The notes below the pieces were generated by a model, which saw only the letters and a program-made list of their open reading frames with translations, was not told where the DNA came from and made no database searches. From Alphaproteobacteria bacterium (lineage in GTDB: Bacteria; Pseudomonadota; Alphaproteobacteria; UBA6615): a DNA stretch of 11,862 bases. A program made the translations under genes and the position numbers. This document shows positions 1-5,099 of the stretch, in pieces (the stretch's first letter is position 1; the number at the start of each line of letters is the position of its first letter). The stretch is from the NCBI GenBank assembly GCA_029243445.1, contig JAQWSA010000003.1:1-11862 (forward strand), given 5' to 3'.

Positions 1-209
1 AATCTATTTACACCCAAGTGCTTCCTTTAATTAACCATGAAAACCGCTTATGTGGTTTTAGGGCTGCTAAAGCCCTGCTTAAAGAAGGTGGTGTTATAGC
101 ATCTGATTTCTGCCGTCACCCTATCGCTCCATTAAACCCTAATGTCAAATCCGCTCTATTAAATATGGCGAAAGAACTAAACCCTGTTGCACTGACCTGG
201 GGTAAATAA
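1..209 (+). CDS. C-terminal fragment of a DapA/dihydrodipicolinate synthase-family lyase
   Basis: The reading frame is open from the first bases of the window (frame starting at base 3) to a TAA at 207-209, so this is the 3' end of a gene that begins outside. The visible residues include LPLINHENR, then a helix ending KALLKEGG, then a segment with RHPIAPL and a final helix. This matches the C-terminal helical part of DapA-family (class I aldolase, Schiff-base) enzymes of the kind that act on 2-keto-3-deoxy sugar acids or related substrates. The catalytic Lys and the TIM barrel are not in the window, so the reaction cannot be named. A GTG at 18 is only an internal Val codon. The gene converges on the small membrane-protein gene ending at 271. 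Family call moderate; exact function unknown. Confidence 0.6.
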   Translation, partial: SIYTQVLPLINHENRLCGFRAAKALLKEGGVIASDFCRHPIAPLNPNVKSALLNMAKELNPVALTWGK

Positions 210-270
210 GCGTATTTGGTTAAATGGATTTTTTATTTGTAAAATAAATTATTTTTTCTGCAGGAAAAGC

Positions 271-507
271 TCAGTTTTGGTTATCTGAACTAATTGCTTT
301 TGAGTTTTTGAGATCTCTTTTATTAAATGCGTTAGATATCCATTTCCAGATAAAAAATGCACCTAATAGTGATCCAATAATTCTAATGCCAGGTATATCC
401 TCTATGGACATTACTTTAATAAAAAAAGTCCAAACAAAACCCCAGGCGAGAAGTGCAAATACGGTAATTAGTATCTTGAGAAAAACTTTTAATGATCTGG
501 AATACAT
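271..507 (-). CDS. small two-helix membrane protein, unknown function
   Basis: I do not recognise this 78-residue protein. It has a short basic N-terminus (Arg4, Lys7, Lys11), a hydrophobic segment at about residues 9-32 rich in Ile/Leu/Phe/Trp, a short polar linker with Glu and Asp, a second hydrophobic segment at about 40-57, and a polar, charged C-terminal tail. This reads as a two-helix inner-membrane protein. The ATG has no clear Shine-Dalgarno sequence. It lies 115 nt behind the APS-kinase-like gene in the same direction, so it could be the last gene of that transcript. The hydrophobic pattern and ordinary composition make it likelier than the antisense frame on the + strand, but a chance ORF cannot be excluded in DNA this AT-rich. 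Confidence 0.5.
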   Translation of the reverse strand: MYSRSLKVFLKILITVFALLAWGFVWTFFIKVMSIEDIPGIRIIGSLLGAFFIWKWISNAFNKRDLKNSKAISSDNQN

Positions 508-622
508 GTGAACATTATTATCTATTTGTTATAAATTATTCTTTTGATGGGGCTTTAGCATTAGAGTGGTTTAAAATTATTTGTGTTGATGATATCTATC
601 ATTTTATTAATATTGATTACAA

Positions 623-1180
623 TCAAGGTATAATTATAGAATTTATATATTTATATAATTTATCCGAGGCTTTTTTAACTGAATTCCCTTTACTAGTATC
701 AATTACTAACTCGCAGTTATTAGGCTCTTCATAGGGAGTTGAATCACAATAACCTATAAGGTTTTTTATTAGACCTGAATCTGCTGCGGAATATAAGCCC
801 TTTGGATCTCTTTCCTTAAGACTTTCTATATTTGTTTTAAGGTATATTAAGTGGAAATTGGGTTCTAATAATTTTCTAACCTCTGCTCGTGATTTTTCAT
901 AAGGACTTATAACTGGGACAATAATCACGTCATGCTTGTGCCTAGCACCTAGGCATTTTTGGGCAATTCTTATGTTATTTTTAAAAATATCTTCACGCGT
1001 AAAACCTAACTTTTTTTTGTAACTACCACGAACCTTATCTCCATCAAGGATTAGTAGATTGTAACCCTGTGTTTCTAGTGTGGATTTTATCCCGTTTGCC
1101 AAAGTTGTTTTACCTGAACCGGACATACCAGTTAACCATATTACACAGGCAGCTTTATTTATTATTACGCTGTTAATCAA
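623..1180 (-). CDS. APS-kinase-like P-loop kinase (CysC family), substrate uncertain
   Basis: This 185-residue protein has the adenylylsulfate-kinase fold: a P-loop GMSGSGKTT at 18-26, the DGDKVR motif at 46-51, LGF at 58-60, the VISPY segment at 90-94 with the conserved Ser92, DPKGLY at 125-130 and a TPYEEP segment at 148-153. True APS kinases make PAPS from APS and ATP. ATP-side motifs are intact, but the usual Arg after LGFxxxD is Ile65, the second aromatic that stacks on APS (Phe in NFTG) is Leu141, and two residues are inserted before PYE. Campylobacter Cj1415, once called CysC, phosphorylates cytidine diphosphoramidate, so another nucleotide-linked substrate is possible. The start is TTG, forced by an in-frame TAG three codons upstream and no ATG before the P-loop; AGGA lies 11 nt before it. 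It overlaps the upstream pyruvate-kinase-like gene by 8 nt, implying translational coupling. No ATP sulfurylase gene is nearby. Confidence 0.8.
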   Translation of the reverse strand: MINSVIINKAACVIWLTGMSGSGKTTLANGIKSTLETQGYNLLILDGDKVRGSYKKKLGFTREDIFKNNIRIAQKCLGARHKHDVIIVPVISPYEKSRAEVRKLLEPNFHLIYLKTNIESLKERDPKGLYSAADSGLIKNLIGYCDSTPYEEPNNCELVIDTSKGNSVKKASDKLYKYINSIIIP

Positions 1181-2186
1181 ATGAAACTATTTCCTGTAAA
1201 GAGGTTTTGGGTGTCCATCTTTTGTATTCTTTTATTATAGAATTAATGGTTTTTACTGATTCGACAGGATATTTACCAATTGCTGTTTCAGCAGCTAGCA
1301 CTAGTCCACTAGCACCCATTAATAAAGTGCTTGCTACATCGTTAGCCTCGGCTCTGGTTGGGCCTTCATTGTTTGTCATAGATTCGAGTAAATTTGTAGC
1401 GACATAAACTGGAGTTTTGAAGTTTTCTGCGTATGAAATTATGCTTCTCTGAATAAAAGGTATTTTTTCAATTGATATTTGGCGAGATAGATCTCCCCTG
1501 TCGATCAATATCTGATCTACTAATGGCAGTATGTCCTTTAGGTTTAAAACCCCATCAATACTCTCGATTTTGGATATTAGATTTGAATCACCTATTATTT
1601 CGCGGGCTAGTAAGACGTCTTTAGCTGTATTAGTAAAAGATAATGCATAGTGCTTAATTCCCATTTTTAAACCTAAATTAAATGCATCTTCGTCTTTAGG
1701 GGTTATGGCAGGAAGTTTTATGTTTTTGTTTATATCAACAGCTTTATTGCTTCCTACATGGCCGTCACTAGTCACCTCACCCTTTACAATATTTCCATTT
1801 TTACTAGTTATGAGAAAACGGACGGAATTAAAGTCTACTCTAATTTCGTCGCCTTCTTCTAGCTGATTACACACAGTGGCAGGTGTAAAAGAAATATTAT
1901 TCGAGTCCCCAATTATTGGCTGATTATGAATGACTACAGAATCTTTTAGTTTATAAAAAACTTTGTTATCTTTCATAATACCATTTCGGACCTGCGCTCC
2001 TTCGCTATCTAGACAAATGGGTGTATTCGACCAGGAGTTAATTCTAAATATTATTTCTTCAAGGTCATCTAATTGTGTATGGGAAAGATTTATCCTAAAT
2101 AGATGTACACCGTTTTTTTCGAGCTGCTGAACTGTTTCTTTGTTTAATGAACGAGGGCCTAAGGTGGTTAGCACTTTTATAGTCAT
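1173..2186 (-). CDS. pyruvate-kinase homologue lacking the C-terminal domain
   Basis: At 337 residues this is well short of the usual 470 or so of bacterial pyruvate kinase (PEP + ADP to pyruvate + ATP). The first strand and the RINLSH block (31-36) give the Arg/Asn/Ser active-site positions. CLDSEGAQVR at 58-67 replaces the usual LDTKGPEIR, keeping Asp60 and Arg67. A B-domain-like stretch spans about 70-155. SKIES (205-209) carries the catalytic Lys206 and metal-binding Glu208. RGDL (230-233) keeps Asp232, ATNLLESM (263-270) keeps Thr264, and PTRAEANDVA (276-285) and ETAIGKYPVE (300-309) follow. The protein ends where the allosteric effector-binding domain normally begins, and the ending is a natural stop rather than a frameshift. 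Catalysis seems possible but allosteric control does not. This looks like a diverged paralogue, probably with a dedicated role beside the coupled downstream kinase, rather than the glycolytic enzyme. ATG start; a GAAGG sits 13 nt upstream, an unusually long spacing. Confidence 0.85.
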   Translation of the reverse strand: MTIKVLTTLGPRSLNKETVQQLEKNGVHLFRINLSHTQLDDLEEIIFRINSWSNTPICLDSEGAQVRNGIMKDNKVFYKLKDSVVIHNQPIIGDSNNISFTPATVCNQLEEGDEIRVDFNSVRFLITSKNGNIVKGEVTSDGHVGSNKAVDINKNIKLPAITPKDEDAFNLGLKMGIKHYALSFTNTAKDVLLAREIIGDSNLISKIESIDGVLNLKDILPLVDQILIDRGDLSRQISIEKIPFIQRSIISYAENFKTPVYVATNLLESMTNNEGPTRAEANDVASTLLMGASGLVLAAETAIGKYPVESVKTINSIIKEYKRWTPKTSLQEIVSFD

Positions 2187-2212
2187 TTATCTAGTTTAGC
2201 CTTCAATGTATA

Positions 2213-2240
2213 TTTATACTGGATTTTTTTAGATGTTCAA
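2213..2240 (-). promoter_or_regulatory. candidate sigma70-type promoter of the pyruvate-kinase-like/APS-kinase-like operon
   Basis: On the - strand, TTGAAC (2240-2235) and TATAAA (2218-2213) are separated by 16 nt, matching the -35 and -10 consensus at 4 and 5 of 6 positions. Transcription would begin near 2206, leaving a leader of about 20 nt before the ATG at 2186. The surrounding DNA is very AT-rich, so a chance match is possible. Confidence 0.35.
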
Positions 2241-2342
2241 TATTACGGTAAATATTTTTGGAAAAAACTCATTGAAGATAACATGGGCATAAAGAACTAA
2301 AGAATGTAAGAGCTTATTGACTTATTTTATATTTTTTTAACT

Positions 2343-2355
2343 TAATTTGTTGATT
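2343..2355 (-). promoter_or_regulatory. IHF-consensus-like site between tRNA-Ala and the pyruvate-kinase-like gene
   Basis: Read on the - strand, these 13 bases (AATCAACAAATTA) match the enterobacterial IHF consensus WATCAANNNNTTR at every fixed position. The site lies in the 180-bp gap upstream of the pyruvate-kinase-like gene and about 100 bp before its candidate promoter. One or so matches per window this long and AT-rich are expected by chance, so position is the main support. Confidence 0.25.
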
Positions 2356-2366
2356 TATAAAAGATT

Positions 2367-2442
<76 letters not shown>

Positions 2443-2454
2443 ATTCAAATCAAA

Positions 2455-2814
2455 TTAACTACTTTCGTTAGAGTAGCCCTTTGGTATTGACGCAATTTCC
2501 TCTTCATCGTTTTCTAGATCTGATGTATCTGGTATTGTGCTGTTATCATCATCTGAATCATCAGCTTCTTCTTCAATGCTATCATCTGCTAATGCTGCGA
2601 GTTGTTTTTCTATATCCTCATCTGATGCAACCGGTGTTTCTGGTTTTACAACCGGTTCTTCAACGACAGCGCGCGACCGTCGCGGACGGAATATAGTTTC
2701 CACGTCAAAAATAGTATTACAGCTAGGACACGTAATAGGATCCTTTTGTAGATCATAAAAACGTGTGGAGCAGGCTAAGCAAGAGCGCTTAACACCCCAT
2801 TCAGGTTTGGCCAA
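2455..2814 (-). CDS. FYDLN-type acidic zinc-ribbon protein (TIGR02300 family)
   Basis: A 119-residue protein of a family of unknown function found mainly in Alphaproteobacteria. Residues 1-45 form the conserved head: MAKPEWG start, a zinc-ribbon-like pair of CxxC motifs (Cys12/Cys15 and Cys29/Cys32), and FYDL at 19-22 between them. The family's namesake Asn after FYDL is Gln23 here. A basic RPRRSR patch at 43-48 is followed by a long disordered acidic tail (about 66-107, runs of Asp and Glu). A role in nucleic-acid or ribosome biology is only a guess. The start is TTG at 2814, fixed by a strong GGAGGA 6 nt upstream (2826-2821) and by the exact family N-terminus. The gene is divergent from aroA, a conserved neighbourhood in this class, and is followed directly by tRNA-Ala. 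Confidence 0.9.
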   Translation of the reverse strand: MAKPEWGVKRSCLACSTRFYDLQKDPITCPSCNTIFDVETIFRPRRSRAVVEEPVVKPETPVASDEDIEKQLAALADDSIEEEADDSDDDNSTIPDTSDLENDEEEIASIPKGYSNESS

Positions 2815-2979
2815 AATATATCCTCCAAAGATTTAAGAATTGCCGTTTGCCATGATCTTGGCCTTCTGTCAAAAGCAAAAAGCAAAAAATTTTACATTGA
2901 TAGTCTATTATAGCTACTTTAATAGCCAGCTTGTAGGCTGTGTGTTATTTAAATATGTCAATAAAGATGACTGATAAAA
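2815..2979. promoter_or_regulatory. divergent control region between the FYDLN-type gene and aroA
   Basis: This 165-bp gap must hold the starts of both transcripts. On the + strand, TTGATA (2897-2902) and TAATAG (2920-2925) with a 17-nt spacer form a weak candidate aroA promoter. On the - strand, a perfect TATAAT lies at 2912-2907, but no good -35 hexamer sits at the right distance. The two candidates overlap, which would let the transcripts compete. A 14-bp near-perfect palindrome is at 2849-2862. The SD sequence GGAGGA of the - strand gene is at 2826-2821. Confidence 0.4.
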
Positions 2980-4311
2980 ATGAAAAACATAGAAAATAAT
3001 ATAATTGTTGCTAGAAATTCTAATCCTTTGCAAGGAACATTAGATATTCCTGGTGATAAGTCAATTTCCCATAGAGCACTAATGCTAGGGGCGATAACGA
3101 TTGGTGAGACTATAATTACTGGGCTACTTGAAGGTGATGATGTCCAACACACTGCCTCAGCATTAAGGTGCTTCGGCGTAAAAGTTAGGCGTGAGGGAAT
3201 TGGAAAATGGCGTATCAATGGTGTCGGGATTGGTGGTTTAATATCTCCCAATAGGTTAATTGACGTTGGAAATTCAGGAACATCGGCTCGATTACTTTGT
3301 GGTCTGATATCTGGGCATGGTTTTTCGTCTATGCTGACTGGAGATAATTCTTTATGCTCCCGGCCTATGGTTAGAGTAATCGAACCCCTAATGCAGATGG
3401 GGGCGACATTTCATGCCAGTGAAGGTGATAGATTACCCATGACTATTACAGGCAATGATAATCTAATGCCTATCAGTTATAAATTGCCGATTGCATCAGC
3501 TCAGGTTAAATCAGCAATCTTGTTGGCAGGGTTACATGCACCCGGTGCTACTTCTGTTATAGAATCAAGACCAACCAGAGATCATACAGAACGAATGCTA
3601 AGGTATTTCGGGGCAGATATTACGGTGGAAGAGATTGACGCTGGTAATAAGATTACAGTTATTGGTCAGCCAGAATTGACACCGGCTTTAGTAACAGTAC
3701 CAGCGGATCCAAGTTCAGCAGCTTTTCCGGTGGTAGCTGCTCTTATTGTAAAAGGTTCAAAAATAAAACTTTCTGGGGTTTGTAAAAACCCAACTCGTAT
3801 TGGTATTTATACGACCCTGCTAGAAATGGGGGCTTCTTTAGAATGGAAAAATGAGCGTCAGATGGGAGGGGAAACGGTTGCTGATTTATATGTTAAATCT
3901 AGTGAACTTATTGGAGTTACTGTTCCAGCAGATCGTGCTCCCTCTATGATCGATGAGTATCCTGTACTCGCAATGGCTGCAGCGTGTGCTTCTGGTTCGA
4001 GTATTTTTTGTGGAGTAGGGGAGTTAAGATTTAAAGAAAGTGACCGTATTGCTGCTATAGTTTCTGGATTGACTGAATGTGGTATATCCGTGGAAGTAGA
4101 CGGAGATTCCCTAATCATCCATGGATCTTCAACTGAACCAGCCGGCGGCGCAACTATAAATGCATTAATGGATCATAGAATAGCCATGAGCTTTCTCGTT
4201 CTAGGCTTAAAAAGTAAAGAAGCAATAACAATTGACGAAGGGAGTTCAATTAACACCAGTTTTCCTAATTTTATTGAAATTATGAGAGGCATTGGTGCAG
4301 ATATTAGCTAA
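2980..4311 (+). CDS. aroA: 3-phosphoshikimate 1-carboxyvinyltransferase (EPSP synthase)
   Basis: This cytosolic enzyme joins PEP and shikimate-3-phosphate to give EPSP, the sixth step of the shikimate pathway. The 443-residue protein is full length and spans both halves of the inside-out barrel fold. Visible blocks: GDKSISHR at 25-32, GNSGTSAR at 97-104, RPM at 128-130, SAQVK at 173-177, TRDHTERM at 199-206, DPSSAAFP at 243-250, NPTR at 270-273, DEYP at 325-328, KESDR at 352-356 and DHRIAMS at 398-404. GDKS, SAQVK, RDHTE and NPTR together are the signature of class II enzymes, like the Agrobacterium CP4 type. Gly100 stands where CP4 has Ala100. The ATG at 2980 follows an in-frame TGA four codons upstream, so no earlier start is likely; the SD is weak. 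cmk follows after 21 nt, implying one operon. Confidence 0.97.
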   Translation: MKNIENNIIVARNSNPLQGTLDIPGDKSISHRALMLGAITIGETIITGLLEGDDVQHTASALRCFGVKVRREGIGKWRINGVGIGGLISPNRLIDVGNSGTSARLLCGLISGHGFSSMLTGDNSLCSRPMVRVIEPLMQMGATFHASEGDRLPMTITGNDNLMPISYKLPIASAQVKSAILLAGLHAPGATSVIESRPTRDHTERMLRYFGADITVEEIDAGNKITVIGQPELTPALVTVPADPSSAAFPVVAALIVKGSKIKLSGVCKNPTRIGIYTTLLEMGASLEWKNERQMGGETVADLYVKSSELIGVTVPADRAPSMIDEYPVLAMAAACASGSSIFCGVGELRFKESDRIAAIVSGLTECGISVEVDGDSLIIHGSSTEPAGGATINALMDHRIAMSFLVLGLKSKEAITIDEGSSINTSFPNFIEIMRGIGADIS

Positions 4312-4332
4312 AACTTATAGAAAAATTATATT

Positions 4333-4968
4333 ATGATTATTGCTATAGATGGTCCTGCTGCTGCTGGTAAGGGAACTCTAGCTAGGCGTTTGGCGCAACA
4401 TTTTGATTTAGCATTTTTAGATACTGGGCGGCTTTATCGAGCTGTTGCATACGAAATATTTAAGTCAGGAATAGACCCAAACGATGTAAAAACGGTAGTT
4501 TTAGCAGCCCGCTCATTAGATCCAGATAAGATAGAACTCATTGATTTATATACAGAAAAAATAGCTGAAATAGCTTCTGTCATTGCTGCAATACCGGCAG
4601 TTCGTAAGGAATTACTAGTTTATCAGCGTAATTTTGCTTATAGTCCACCAAATGATAAGACCGGAGCAGTTTTAGATGGGCGGGATATAGCAAGTGTGGT
4701 GTGTCCTGATGCTTCTTACAAGTTTTTTGTTACGGCTAGCTTAGACGTAAGATCTAAGCGTCGTTATAAAGAGTTGCAGGAAAACGGTAGGAAGAGTACA
4801 TATGCCGCCGTTCTGGCCGATATTCAGCAAAGGGATGAGAGAGATAGGACCCGTAAAGTATCCCCGTTGAAGACAGTTGATGCTATTGTTATCGACACCT
4901 CGGGCAAATCGCCTAGCGCTGTTTTTCTTCGAGCGTTGGAATATATTGAAGGTGATCAACTCAATTAG
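4333..4968 (+). CDS. cmk: (d)CMP kinase (cytidylate kinase)
   Basis: This enzyme transfers phosphate from ATP to CMP or dCMP in pyrimidine nucleotide recycling. The 211-residue length is normal for the short bacterial type. The P-loop GPAAAGKGT lies at 7-15. DTGRLYRA at 30-37 corresponds to the usual DTGAMYRA, with Arg33 in place of the common Ala. DGRDIAS at 115-121 binds the CMP moiety, the lid region QQRDERDRTR at 165-174 supplies Arg residues, and SPLK (177-180) and IDTS (187-190) complete the family pattern. It lies 21 nt after aroA and upstream of rpsA, the classic aroA-cmk-rpsA arrangement. The ATG at 4333 gives the exact family N-terminus; there is little SD sequence in front of it. 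Confidence 0.96.
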   Translation: MIIAIDGPAAAGKGTLARRLAQHFDLAFLDTGRLYRAVAYEIFKSGIDPNDVKTVVLAARSLDPDKIELIDLYTEKIAEIASVIAAIPAVRKELLVYQRNFAYSPPNDKTGAVLDGRDIASVVCPDASYKFFVTASLDVRSKRRYKELQENGRKSTYAAVLADIQQRDERDRTRKVSPLKTVDAIVIDTSGKSPSAVFLRALEYIEGDQLN

Positions 4969-5003
4969 TTTGGGGTGGGTCAAGAACTTTTTTGTGGCTA
5001 GTA

Positions 5004-5022
5004 TGTCTGGATGGTCCGGACA
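5004..5022 (+). promoter_or_regulatory. stem-loop in the rpsA leader
   Basis: Within the 131-nt cmk-rpsA gap, TGTCTGGA (5004-5011) pairs with TCCGGACA (5015-5022) around a TGG triloop: eight base pairs, one of them G-U. It has no T-tract, so it is not an intrinsic terminator. Leaders of rpsA mRNA in enterobacteria carry GGA-containing hairpins through which S1 represses its own translation; this stem also contains GGA. A similar role here is inference. Confidence 0.4.
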
Positions 5023-5099
5023 GGTTACGAGAATAGAAAGACCGCTATTACTAAATGGCTGGCAAGATAATTATTTTGAATTAAAGGATCCATATACAA

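Noticed and set aside
210..270. AT-only inverted repeat between the DapA-family gene and the small membrane gene as a terminator
   Set aside because: The stem is about five A-T pairs; not distinguishable from base composition.
587..606. Short hairpin ATGAT-ATCT-ATCAT downstream of the APS-kinase-like gene
   Set aside because: Five weak pairs in AT-rich DNA, with no T-tract on the strand where termination would be needed.
308..734. Two overlapping + strand frames of 67 and 80 codons
   Set aside because: They are antisense to the small membrane protein and to the end of the APS-kinase-like gene, have no SD and no recognisable composition.
2481..2758. + strand frames rich in Leu/His or Ser
   Set aside because: They are reverse-strand shadows of the acidic Asp/Glu-rich tail of the FYDLN-type protein.
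2871..2889. Tandem AAAAGC/AAAAAGC repeat in the divergent control region
   Set aside because: Only two to three imperfect short units; it fits low-complexity A-rich DNA and no known element.
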